Source: Ruicaihuangia caeni (lineage in GTDB: Bacteria; Actinomycetota; Actinomycetes; Actinomycetales; Microbacteriaceae). Taken from it: a stretch of DNA of 64,000 bases. The notes beneath the pieces are model-generated. The model had not been told where the DNA came from. It made no database searches and saw nothing but the letters and a program-made list of their open reading frames with translations. The position numbers and the translations under genes are program-made. The stretch's first letter is position 1, and each line of letters begins with the position of its first letter. The stretch spans positions 806,001 to 870,000 of the forward strand of contig NZ_JASATX010000001.1 of the NCBI RefSeq assembly GCF_029952955.1, written 5' to 3'. Below, one piece after another: positions 9,142-16,897 of this stretch.

Positions 9142-9948
9142 GTGGAGACGACTTCGGCGAATCCGGCACCTGCGAGCGAGCGTTCGATGGACGTCGCGAC
9201 GCGGGTCATTCCATGCCTGGATGTCGCAGACGGCCGGGTCGTGAAGGGCGTCAACTTCCTCAACCTGCGCGACGCCGGCGATCCGATCGAGCTCGCGCGC
9301 AAGTACTACGAGCAGGGCGCCGACGAGATCACCTTCCTCGACGTCACCGCGACGGTCGAGAACCGCGCGACCACCTATGACATGGTTCGGCTCACCGCCG
9401 AGCAAGTCTTCATCCCGCTCACGGTCGGCGGGGGAGTGCGCAGCACTGAGGATGTCGCCCGGCTGCTCGCGAGTGGCGCAGACAAGATCGGCGTGAACAG
9501 CGCCGCGATCGCCCGGCACGAGCTGCTCAGCGAGATCGCCGACAGGTTCGGGTCGCAGGTGCTCGTGCTCTCGCTCGATGTGAAGCGCAGCCCGCGCACC
9601 GAGTCGGGATTCGTGGTGACGACGCACGGCGGACGCCGGGAGACCGACCTCGACGCGCTCGCGTGGGCGCGCGAGGCGATCGAACGCGGCGCAGGCGAGC
9701 TGCTGGTCAACTCGATCGATGCCGACGGCACAAAAGAGGGATTCGACCTCGAACTCGTCTCAGCCATGCGCGAGCTCAGCCGCGTGCCGGTGATCGCCTC
9801 AGGCGGCGCCGGCAGGCTCGAGCACTTCGCTCCGGCCGTGAAGGCCGGCGCCGACGCGGTGCTCGCAGCATCCGTGTTCCACAATGCCGAGCTCACCGTC
9901 GGCCAGGTGAAGCAGGCGCTGCGCGACGAGGGGATCTCGGTGCGATGA
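9142..9948 (+). CDS. hisF: Imidazole glycerol phosphate synthase subunit HisF
   Basis: Cyclase subunit that, with HisH, converts PRFAR and ammonia to imidazole glycerol phosphate and AICAR. The (beta/alpha)8 core begins [20 protein letters not shown] with the first catalytic aspartate; the second is in [13 protein letters not shown]. Three starts compete. ATG 9112 overlaps the hisG stop. GTG 9142 has a perfect AGGAGG five bases upstream. ATG 9187 gives the usual 253-residue protein. The GTG is chosen on ribosome-site strength, giving 268 residues with a short non-conserved lead. The end overlaps hisI by four bases. HisH and HisA genes are not in the window. Confidence 0.94.
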   Translation: METTSANPAPASERSMDVATRVIPCLDVADGRVVKGVNFLNLRDAGDPIELARKYYEQGADEITFLDVTATVENRATTYDMVRLTAEQVFIPLTVGGGVRSTEDVARLLASGADKIGVNSAAIARHELLSEIADRFGSQVLVLSLDVKRSPRTESGFVVTTHGGRRETDLDALAWAREAIERGAGELLVNSIDADGTKEGFDLELVSAMRELSRVPVIASGGAGRLEHFAPAVKAGADAVLAASVFHNAELTVGQVKQALRDEGISVR

Positions 9949-10346
9949 ACAGCCAACCGCACGACGCCGAGCAAAGAGCCGAGCTTCGCCCTGACGCCGA
10001 AGCCGCTGTCGCTCGGGCCCGCTTCGACGAACGAGGCCTGCTGCCCGCCATCATCCAGGAAGAGGGCACCGAGCAGGTGCTCATGCTCGGCTGGATGGAT
10101 GCCGAGGCGATGCGCCGCACGCTCACCGAGGGCCGCGTCACCTTCTGGAGCCGCTCCCGCCAGGAGTACTGGCGCAAGGGCGACACCTCGGGCCACGCGC
10201 AGTACGTGCGCGGCGCGGCGCTCGACTGCGATGGCGACACGCTGCTCGTGCGAGTGCACCAGGTGGGCGCCGCCTGCCACACCGGCGCCCACGCCTGCTT
10301 CGACGTCGACCCACTCACGCCAGCACTTGGCGGGGAAGGAGCCTGA
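9945..10346 (+). CDS. hisI: Phosphoribosyl-AMP cyclohydrolase
   Basis: Third step of histidine synthesis: opens the purine ring of phosphoribosyl-AMP. The 133 residues carry the zinc and magnesium site: the aspartate cluster in ALDCDGDT and the cysteines of [32 protein letters not shown] is the family signature. ATG 9945 overlaps the hisF stop (ATGA). The N-terminal 25 residues are variable. trpE begins two bases after the stop, so the his genes read directly into the tryptophan genes. Confidence 0.96.
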   Translation: MNSQPHDAEQRAELRPDAEAAVARARFDERGLLPAIIQEEGTEQVLMLGWMDAEAMRRTLTEGRVTFWSRSRQEYWRKGDTSGHAQYVRGAALDCDGDTLLVRVHQVGAACHTGAHACFDVDPLTPALGGEGA

Positions 10347-10348
10347 CC

Positions 10349-11872
10349 GTGCTCGGCACCACCACACGCGATGACTTCGCGCGGCGTCTCGAAGCGGGGC
10401 ACCGCGTTGTGCCAGTGATCCGCGAGCTCTTCGCCGACGGGGAGACCCCGGTGGGGGTGTACCGCAAGCTCGGGCAGGATCGCCCGGGGAGCTTCCTGCT
10501 CGAATCGGCCGCGCAGGGCGGAATCTGGTCTCGCTACAGCTTCGTCGGAGTCTCGAGCTTCGGTGTGCTGACCGAGCACGATGGCACTGCTCGCTGGATG
10601 GACTACGGGCTCGCGGCGGAACGCGCGCTCGGCACGGACGCGCCCACGGCGCCGCTCGACGCACTGTCGGCGCTGCACGAGCGCTGGGCGACGCCCAGCG
10701 AGCCGGGCCACCCGCCGCTCACCGGCGGACTCGTCGGCTTCATCGGGTGGAATGCGGTCCGTCAACTCGAGCGGCTGCCCGACGCGCCTCCGGCCGACTT
10801 CGACGCACCCGACCAGGCCATGAGCTTCGTCAAGGAGCTCATCGTGCTCGATCACCGCACCGGGAGCGTGCTGCTCATCGTGAGCGTGCTCGGCGACGGC
10901 ACCCACGACGAAGAGCGACTGTGGGCCGACGCGCAGGCCGACCTCGACCGGCTGCAGCAGGGCCTGGCCAAGCCGACCGAGACCTGGCTCGGCGAGGTCG
11001 ATATGGCGGCGTCGCCATCGCCGCACCCGCGCATCTCGCCGGAGGACTTCCAGGCGGCCGTCGTGCGCTCGAAGGAGCACATCCGAGACGGCGACGTGTT
11101 CCAGGTCGTCATCTCGCAGCGCTTCGACCACGAGGCGCATGCCGATCCACTCGATGTCTATCGCGTGCTGCGCGTGCTGAACCCGAGCCCCTACATGTAC
11201 CTGCTCGCGCTCGAAACCGTCGACGGCGACCCGTACTCGATCGTGGGCTCGTCGCCCGAGGCCCTCGTGAAGGTGGTGGAGTCACGCGCGTTCACGCATC
11301 CGATCGCGGGCTCTCGTCCGCGCGGCGACACGCCTGAGCACGACGTCGCTCTCGCAGAGGAGCTGCTGCACGACGAGAAGGAGCGAGCCGAGCATCTTAT
11401 GCTCGTCGACCTGGCTCGAAACGACCTGTCGAAGGTCTGCAAGGCCGGCACGGTCGAGGTCACCGAGTTCATGCAGATAGAGCGCTTCAGCCACATCATG
11501 CACCTCGTATCGTCGGTCGAAGGCGACCTCCGCGACGGCCAGAACGCCATCGATGCCTTCCGCGCCACCTTCCCCGCGGGCACGCTCTCGGGCGCTCCGA
11601 AGCCGCGCGCGCTGCAGATCATCGATGAGCTCGAAGTCGCGCAGCGCGGGCCCTACGGAGGCGTCGTCGGATACTTCGACTTCGCGGGCGATGCGGATGT
11701 GGCGATCGCCATCCGCACCATGATGATCGCCGACGGGGTGGCGCGGGTGCAGGCCGGCGCCGGACTCGTGGCCGAGTCGGATCCGCTGACCGAGCACATC
11801 GAGACTCAGAACAAGGCCGCCGCGCCCCTCCGTGCGGTCGCCATCGCGAACGCGATGCGCCGGGTGCGCTGA
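10349..11872 (+). CDS. trpE: Anthranilate synthase component I
   Basis: Makes anthranilate from chorismate, with ammonia from the TrpG subunit. The 507-residue protein contains the tryptophan feedback motif LLES (residues 50-53), a regulatory N-terminal domain, and a chorismate-binding domain with IVGSSPEALVKV, HPIAGSRPRG, LVDLARNDL and GTLSGAPK. GTG 10349 follows a GGGGAAGGAG ribosome site and starts two bases after hisI. trpG and trpD are not next to it and must be elsewhere. No leader peptide or attenuator lies upstream, because transcription enters from hisI. The feedback motif implies control at enzyme level. Confidence 0.96.
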   Translation: MLGTTTRDDFARRLEAGHRVVPVIRELFADGETPVGVYRKLGQDRPGSFLLESAAQGGIWSRYSFVGVSSFGVLTEHDGTARWMDYGLAAERALGTDAPTAPLDALSALHERWATPSEPGHPPLTGGLVGFIGWNAVRQLERLPDAPPADFDAPDQAMSFVKELIVLDHRTGSVLLIVSVLGDGTHDEERLWADAQADLDRLQQGLAKPTETWLGEVDMAASPSPHPRISPEDFQAAVVRSKEHIRDGDVFQVVISQRFDHEAHADPLDVYRVLRVLNPSPYMYLLALETVDGDPYSIVGSSPEALVKVVESRAFTHPIAGSRPRGDTPEHDVALAEELLHDEKERAEHLMLVDLARNDLSKVCKAGTVEVTEFMQIERFSHIMHLVSSVEGDLRDGQNAIDAFRATFPAGTLSGAPKPRALQIIDELEVAQRGPYGGVVGYFDFAGDADVAIAIRTMMIADGVARVQAGAGLVAESDPLTEHIETQNKAAAPLRAVAIANAMRRVR

Positions 11873-12504
11873 TGAGCGACAGTGCCCCCGCTCGGCCGCC
11901 TTCGACGGCGAGACGCATGAGGCTCATCGCGATCGTCGGCGGTCTCGCCATCGCGGGCCTGCTGCTGCTTGCATGGACCCAGCCGTGGGCGAACGTCGAC
12001 CTCACCACCGGTGCGACCGTTGAGCTCACCGGATCGGATGCCGCACCCGCACTCGCCGCGCTGGGGCTCGCCGCCCTCGCGCTTGCTGCCGCACTGACCC
12101 TTGCGGGGGTCGTGTTCCGGGTCGTGCTGGCGGTGCTGCAAGCGCTGATCGGAGTCACGGTCGTCGCATCGACCGCGTTCGCTCTCTCGAGCGCCGCGAC
12201 AACGGCCGCGCCTGCCGTAACCAAGCTCACCGGGGTCACCGGATCCGAATCGGTCGCCGCGCTGCTGGGCGACGTCGCGTGGACCGCCTGGCCCGTCATC
12301 GCCATCATCGGTGGCGGCCTGTGCGTGTTGCACGGCGCGTTCGTGCTCGCCACCGCACGCAAGTGGCCCCGCTCGGGCCAGCGCTTCGAACGCGCCGACG
12401 ACCAGGGCGCGAGAGCACGGCGTGACGGCGGCGCGGAGCCTCCCCGTGATGCCATCGGCGACTGGGACGCGCTCAGCGGCGGCGACGACCCGACTGCGCG
12501 ATAG
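11872..12504 (+). CDS. Trp biosynthesis-associated membrane protein (TIGR02234 family)
   Basis: A 210-residue integral membrane protein with about four hydrophobic segments: near residues 20-38 (ending in AWTQPWANVDL), 58-80, 82-105 and 128-150. The tryptophan-rich W-T-Q-P-W motif after the first helix and the position directly after trpE are characteristic of the actinobacterial TIGR02234 family. Its function is unknown; position in the trp operon is the only clue. The start shares one base with the trpE stop. The C-terminal tail of about 45 residues is charged and probably cytoplasmic. Confidence 0.85.
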   Translation: MSDSAPARPPSTARRMRLIAIVGGLAIAGLLLLAWTQPWANVDLTTGATVELTGSDAAPALAALGLAALALAAALTLAGVVFRVVLAVLQALIGVTVVASTAFALSSAATTAAPAVTKLTGVTGSESVAALLGDVAWTAWPVIAIIGGGLCVLHGAFVLATARKWPRSGQRFERADDQGARARRDGGAEPPRDAIGDWDALSGGDDPTAR

Positions 12505-12507
12505 ACT
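12502..12507 (+). promoter_or_regulatory. Putative -10 element (TAGACT) built on a stop codon
   Basis: The TAG stop codon of the TIGR02234 gene forms the first half of TAGACT. A start about seven bases downstream would give a leader of about 30 bases carrying the AAGGAG site of the HGxxPAAW gene. This would be an internal promoter of the trp operon. Confidence 0.35.
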
Positions 12508-12543
12508 GAAGCGGCCCCCGTAGACGACGACCCAAGGAGCACT

Positions 12544-12774
12544 GTGTCTGCAGCGAATGACCCCGGCCACGGCAACTCACCCGCCGCCTGGACGGCCGTG
12601 GTGATCATGCTGGCCGCCTTCATCATCGGCACGTTCGCCTTCTGGTTCGACATGTCCTGGCTCGTGTGGGCCTCCGCCGCGCTCCTCGTGGTCGGCTTGA
12701 TCGTGGGCTGGGTGCTCGCGAAGGCCGGGTACGGCGTGAACGGCGACAAGTACCAGCCGAAGGTGCATTCCTAG
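12544..12774 (+). CDS. Small membrane protein with HGxxPAAW motif
   Basis: A 76-residue protein with two membrane helices (about residues 15-33 and 38-58). The N-terminal motif HGNSPAAW defines the actinobacterial HGxxPAAW family (DUF6704-like), regularly found between trpE and trpC. The C-terminus GYGVNGDKYQPK is also typical. Function unknown. GTG 12544 has AAGGAG upstream with a four-base gap. trpC starts two bases after the stop codon, so co-translation is likely. Confidence 0.85.
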   Translation: MSAANDPGHGNSPAAWTAVVIMLAAFIIGTFAFWFDMSWLVWASAALLVVGLIVGWVLAKAGYGVNGDKYQPKVHS

Positions 12775-12775
12775 A

Positions 12776-13549
12776 GTGCTGTCAGAGCTTGTCGCCGGTG
12801 CCGTCGAAGACGCCGCCGGCCGCCGCAGCGTGCGCTCGCTCGAAGAGGTCGAGCGCGCAGCCCTCGCACGCACTCCGGCACTGGATGCCGTCGCCGCTCT
12901 TGCGCCCGCCGAGCGGGTGAAGATCATCGCCGAGGTCAAGCGCGCCTCGCCCTCACGGGGTGCGCTCGCGACCATCGCCGATCCGGCAGCGCTGGCGGCC
13001 GACTACGAGCGGGGTGGCGCAAGCGCCATCAGCGTGCTCACCGAGGGCCGCAAGTTCGGCGGCTCGCTCGGCGACCTCGAGTCAGTGCGAGATCGCGTCT
13101 CTGTGCCCGTGCTGCGCAAGGACTTCATCGCCGACCCGTACCAGGTGCTCGAGGCACGCGCCGCCGGTGCCGACATCGTGCTGCTCATCGTGGCTGCGCT
13201 CGATGACGCGACACTGCGATCGCTGTACCGACTCATCACCGACCTCGGCATGGCAGCGCTCGTCGAGGCCCACTCAGCGGAGGAGCTCGACCGAGCCCTC
13301 GCACTCGAGGCCAAGCTCGTCGGCGTCAACGCCCGCAACCTCAGCACGTTCGAGCTCGACCGCGACCTCTTCGGTCGCTTGGTCGACAGGTACCCGGCCG
13401 GCGTCGTGAAGATTGCCGAGTCGGCGGTGCTCTCGGCATCCGATGTAGCGCACTACCGGGCCGCCGGCGCTGACGCAGTGCTGGTCGGCGAGGCACTCGT
13501 CACCGGGGGAGACCCGGTCGCGCGACTGCAAGAATTCCTGGCGGTCTGA
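12776..13549 (+). CDS. trpC: Indole-3-glycerol phosphate synthase
   Basis: Converts carboxyphenylamino-deoxyribulose phosphate to indole-3-glycerol phosphate. The 257-residue TIM barrel shows [14 protein letters not shown] (catalytic lysine and glutamate), [37 protein letters not shown] and [15 protein letters not shown] 12776 is only one base after the previous stop. The stop overlaps the trpB start (TGATG). TrpF is not fused to it and is not in the window. In actinobacteria that step is usually done by the bifunctional HisA/PriA isomerase. Confidence 0.96.
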   Translation: MLSELVAGAVEDAAGRRSVRSLEEVERAALARTPALDAVAALAPAERVKIIAEVKRASPSRGALATIADPAALAADYERGGASAISVLTEGRKFGGSLGDLESVRDRVSVPVLRKDFIADPYQVLEARAAGADIVLLIVAALDDATLRSLYRLITDLGMAALVEAHSAEELDRALALEAKLVGVNARNLSTFELDRDLFGRLVDRYPAGVVKIAESAVLSASDVAHYRAAGADAVLVGEALVTGGDPVARLQEFLAV

Positions 13550-14805
13550 TGGCAGAGCACGAGTCCCAACAGCGCGAGACCCAGCAGCACGAGACCCACC
13601 TGCGCGACCAGCGCGGCCCCTACTTCGGCGAGTACGGCGGGCGCTACATGCCCGAGGCGCTCATCGCCGCTGTCGATGAGATCGCAGCAGCGTACGAAGA
13701 GGCCAAGAACGACCCGGTCTTCCAGAACGAGCTCGCAACTCTGCACCGCGAGTACACGGGCCGGCCATCGATCATCACGGAGGTGCCGCGCTTCGCGGCG
13801 CACGCCGGCGGTGCGCGCATCATCCTCAAGCGCGAGGACCTCAACCACACCGGGTCGCACAAGATCAACAATGTGCTCGGCCAGGCCCTGCTCACGAAGC
13901 GCCTCGGCAAGACCCGCGTCATCGCCGAGACCGGCGCGGGGCAGCACGGTGTCGCGACCGCGACCGCTGCCGCGCTGTTCGGCCTGGAATGCACCATCTA
14001 CATGGGCGAGGTGGACACTCAGCGCCAGGCGCTCAATGTGGCCCGGATGCGGCTGCTCGGCGCAGAGGTCGTGTCGGTCAAGACCGGCTCCCGCACCCTC
14101 AAAGACGCGATCAATGAGGCCTACCGCGAGTGGGTCACGACGGTCGAGACGACGAACTACGTCTTCGGCACTGCGGCGGGCCCGCATCCATTCCCCGTCA
14201 TGGTGCGCGACTTCCAGAAGATCATCGGCGAGGAGGCGCGGCAGCAGGTGCTCGATCGCACCGGACGACTCCCGGATGCCGTTGCAGCCTGCGTCGGCGG
14301 CGGCTCGAACGCGATCGGCATCTTCCACGCGTTCCTCGACGACGCCGGCGTGAAGCTGTACGGGTTCGAAGCGGCCGGCGATGGCGTGGACACTCCCCGG
14401 CATGCGGCAGCGATCGGCAAGGGCCGGCCCGGCATCCTGCACGGCGCGCGCAGCTATCTGCTACAAGACGAAGACGGCCAGACTCAGGAGTCGCACTCGA
14501 TCTCCGCGGGTCTCGACTACCCGGGTGTCGGCCCCGAGCACTCCTGGCTCGCCGACATCCACCGGGCGGAGTACCGGCCGATCACCGACACCCAGGCGAT
14601 GGACGCGCTCCGCCTGCTCAGCCGTACCGAGGGCATCATCCCCGCGATCGAATCGGCGCACGCCCTCGCGGGCGCACTCGACCTGGCGCGCGAGCTCGGG
14701 CCCGAGGGCATCGTTCTCGTGAACCTCAGCGGCCGCGGCGACAAGGATGTGGCGACCGCCGGGCGCTGGTTCGACCTCTTCGACGAAGGAGCGGTGCAGG
14801 CGTGA
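13549..14805 (+). CDS. trpB: Tryptophan synthase beta chain
   Basis: PLP enzyme that joins indole and serine. The 418 residues include the PLP lysine in [16 protein letters not shown] (K105), [20 protein letters not shown], the phosphate-binding loop GGGSNAIG, and the C-terminal [10 protein letters not shown]. The first 25 residues (glutamine, glutamate and histidine rich) are not conserved; the core starts at [17 protein letters not shown]. The one-base overlap with trpC and four-base overlap with trpA indicate tight coupling with the alpha subunit, its partner in the alpha2-beta2 complex. Confidence 0.97.
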   Translation: MAEHESQQRETQQHETHLRDQRGPYFGEYGGRYMPEALIAAVDEIAAAYEEAKNDPVFQNELATLHREYTGRPSIITEVPRFAAHAGGARIILKREDLNHTGSHKINNVLGQALLTKRLGKTRVIAETGAGQHGVATATAAALFGLECTIYMGEVDTQRQALNVARMRLLGAEVVSVKTGSRTLKDAINEAYREWVTTVETTNYVFGTAAGPHPFPVMVRDFQKIIGEEARQQVLDRTGRLPDAVAACVGGGSNAIGIFHAFLDDAGVKLYGFEAAGDGVDTPRHAAAIGKGRPGILHGARSYLLQDEDGQTQESHSISAGLDYPGVGPEHSWLADIHRAEYRPITDTQAMDALRLLSRTEGIIPAIESAHALAGALDLARELGPEGIVLVNLSGRGDKDVATAGRWFDLFDEGAVQA

Positions 14806-15584
14806 AAGCGCGATCAGTGGGCGAGGTGCTCGACGAGCGCATCGCGCGCGGCGAGGGCTCGCTCGTGGGCTATCTGCCCGCAGGCTTCCCGGACCTCCAG
14901 ACGGGCATCGACGCGGCTGTGGCTCTTGCCGAGAACGGGGTCGACGCGATCGAGCTCGGCGTGCCGTACTCCGATCCGGTCATGGACGGTCTCGTGATTC
15001 AGCAGGCGACGCAGAAGGCGCTTGCGAACGGATTCCGTCTTCGTGACCTCTTCACCGCGGTCGAGGCGGTGCGGTCACGCGTCGACGTGCCCGTACTGGT
15101 CATGACCTACTGGAATCCGGTTGTGCAGTTCGGCGTGGATCGCTTCGCCGATGCTCTCGCGGATGCCGGCGGCTGCGGCCTGATCACTCCCGACATCACG
15201 CCTGACTCGGCCGCCGACTGGATCGCCACGAGCGACCGCACCGGCCTCGACCGAGTGTTCCTGGCGGCCCCTACGTCGACGGATGAGCGGCTGCGCGAGA
15301 TCGCGCAAGCGACGCGCGGCTTCGTCTACGCGGTGTCGACGATGGGCATCACCGGACTCCGTCAAGATCTCGACGCTGCGGCTCGCGGACTGGTCTCGCG
15401 GCTTCGCGACGCAGGGGCCGAGCGCACGTGTGTCGGAATCGGCGTATCGAACGCCGACCAGGTCAGCCAAGTGCTCGAGTACGCCGACGGCGCCATCGTC
15501 GGCACAGCGCTGGTGAAGTCGCTCGCCGACGACGGTGTAGCGGGCCTCGCCCGCACGGCGCGAGCACTGGCCGACGGCAAGTAG
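14802..15584 (+). CDS. trpA: Tryptophan synthase alpha chain
   Basis: Cleaves indole-3-glycerol phosphate and passes indole to TrpB. The 260-residue TIM barrel has [11 protein letters not shown], the catalytic glutamate (E51) in [12 protein letters not shown] and the catalytic aspartate (D62) in VMDG, then [20 protein letters not shown] and [10 protein letters not shown]. The frame runs open far upstream within trpB, but GTG 14802 is the start: it overlaps the trpB stop (GTGA) and gives the family N-terminus. Its TAG stop begins a -10-like TAGACT for lgt. Confidence 0.96.
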   Translation: MKARSVGEVLDERIARGEGSLVGYLPAGFPDLQTGIDAAVALAENGVDAIELGVPYSDPVMDGLVIQQATQKALANGFRLRDLFTAVEAVRSRVDVPVLVMTYWNPVVQFGVDRFADALADAGGCGLITPDITPDSAADWIATSDRTGLDRVFLAAPTSTDERLREIAQATRGFVYAVSTMGITGLRQDLDAAARGLVSRLRDAGAERTCVGIGVSNADQVSQVLEYADGAIVGTALVKSLADDGVAGLARTARALADGK

Positions 15585-15587
15585 ACT
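15582..15587 (+). promoter_or_regulatory. Putative -10 element (TAGACT) for lgt, built on the trpA stop
   Basis: TAGACT overlaps the trpA stop codon. Initiation about seven bases later would give lgt a leader of about 54 bases. No good -35 hexamer was recognised. Confidence 0.35.
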
Positions 15588-15647
15588 CCAATCCTGCGAG
15601 CGGTTTCGGCCGCCACCCGCACGAACTGACCGAAAGGCGACCGAAGC

Positions 15648-16631
15648 GTGATCGCACCACTGAGCATCCCGAGCCCGGATGAGGCTTGGCGGGTATTCAG
15701 CTTCGACCTCTTCGGGCTGCAGTTCAACATCCACACCTACGCGTTGTGCATCCTCGCGGGCATCATCGTCGCGACGGTGATGACCAGCCGGCGCCTCACC
15801 AAGCGCGGCGCGGAGCCCGGCGTGGTGCTCGACATCGCGCTCTTCGCCGTGCCGCTCGGCATCATCGGAGCGCGCGCGTACCACGTGCTCACCCACCCGG
15901 ACGACTACTTCAACGGGCAGAACCCGTGGTCTGCGTTCTTCATCTGGGAGGGCGGCATCGCGATCTTCGGCTCGCTGATCGGCGGTGCGATCGGCGCCTG
16001 GATCGGCTGCCGCATGACCGGCATCCGCTTCTGGACCTTCGCGGATGCGGTGGCCCCCGGCATCCTGCTGGCGCAGGCGTTCGGGCGCTTCGGCAACTGG
16101 TTCAACCACGAGCTCTTCGGCGTGCCGACCGACCTCCCCTGGGGGCTCGAGATCGAGTCGACCAATCCCGCCTTTCCGGTGGGACTCCCGGCGGGCACGC
16201 TGTTCCACCCCACATTCCTCTACGAGGTGCTCTGGAACCTCGCCGGAGTCGCCCTGATCCTCTTCCTCGAGCGCAAGTACCGACTGCAGTGGGGCCGCGT
16301 GCTCGGTCTGTACCTGATCGTGTACGGACTCGGTCGCGCATGGTTCGAGTCGATCCGCATCGACCCCAGTGAGGTCATCCTCGGCATCCGGGTCAACGTG
16401 TGGGCCGCCTTCGCCGCCATCGTGCTCGGCATCGTCATCATGTGGGTGCAGGGTCGCCGCCACCCCGGCTTCGAGCCCGGCCCCTACGTGCCCGGTCGCG
16501 TGTGGCTGCCTCCTTCAGCCGAGGCGAACGCTGACGTCTACAGCGAGGAAGACTTCACGGCGACCGCGGATGCCGCACCCGCCGAACTGGTCGACTCCTC
16601 CGCTTCGGGCGGGTCCGCACCCAAGGCGTAG
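15648..16631 (+). CDS. lgt: Prolipoprotein diacylglyceryl transferase
   Basis: Membrane enzyme that transfers diacylglycerol from phosphatidylglycerol to the lipobox cysteine of prelipoproteins. It has 327 residues and about seven membrane helices. Family motifs include FNIHTYALCILAG, IIGARAYHVLTHPDDYF, FFIWEGGIAIFGSLIGG and the signature AQAFGRFGNWFNHELFGVPT with the essential arginine and asparagine. The last 55 residues are acidic, alanine-rich and probably cytoplasmic. GTG 15648 is preceded by GAAAGGCGACC. An lgt gene downstream of trpA is common in actinobacteria. Confidence 0.95.
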   Translation: MIAPLSIPSPDEAWRVFSFDLFGLQFNIHTYALCILAGIIVATVMTSRRLTKRGAEPGVVLDIALFAVPLGIIGARAYHVLTHPDDYFNGQNPWSAFFIWEGGIAIFGSLIGGAIGAWIGCRMTGIRFWTFADAVAPGILLAQAFGRFGNWFNHELFGVPTDLPWGLEIESTNPAFPVGLPAGTLFHPTFLYEVLWNLAGVALILFLERKYRLQWGRVLGLYLIVYGLGRAWFESIRIDPSEVILGIRVNVWAAFAAIVLGIVIMWVQGRRHPGFEPGPYVPGRVWLPPSAEANADVYSEEDFTATADAAPAELVDSSASGGSAPKA

Positions 16632-16640
16632 CGCCCCGCC

Positions 16641-16662
16641 CGCTCCGGTCATGACCGGAGCG
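16641..16662. terminator. 22-bp perfect palindrome after lgt, likely terminator
   Basis: An 11-bp inverted repeat with no spacer (arm CGCTCCGGTCA) begins nine bases after the lgt stop. It would fold into a stable hairpin but no T-run follows. It could instead be a protein-binding dyad in the 266-base lgt-gltB gap, which shows nothing else recognisable. Confidence 0.45.
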
Positions 16663-16897
16663 CCACGCATCAGCATCCGTCGCCACGCGAACGCTCGGTT
16701 CTCAGCAACCGGGCCCGCACGCATCGGCGTCGACTCTTCGACGACCGCTGTTCGACGACGGACCACCGGATCGCACGTCGCGCCGACGTTCACCCATTCG
16801 GGCGCGATCCGGATCGCCGATGGTGCGACTTTCCGCCGACCCTGGCCGCTCAGAGCCTCGGGACGGCGGCGCACCACCGACCCCTGAGGACGACACC

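Noticed and set aside
10230-10349. Trp attenuator or leader peptide before trpE
   Set aside because: hisI coding sequence runs to two bases before trpE; no tryptophan-codon run or hairpin pair there.
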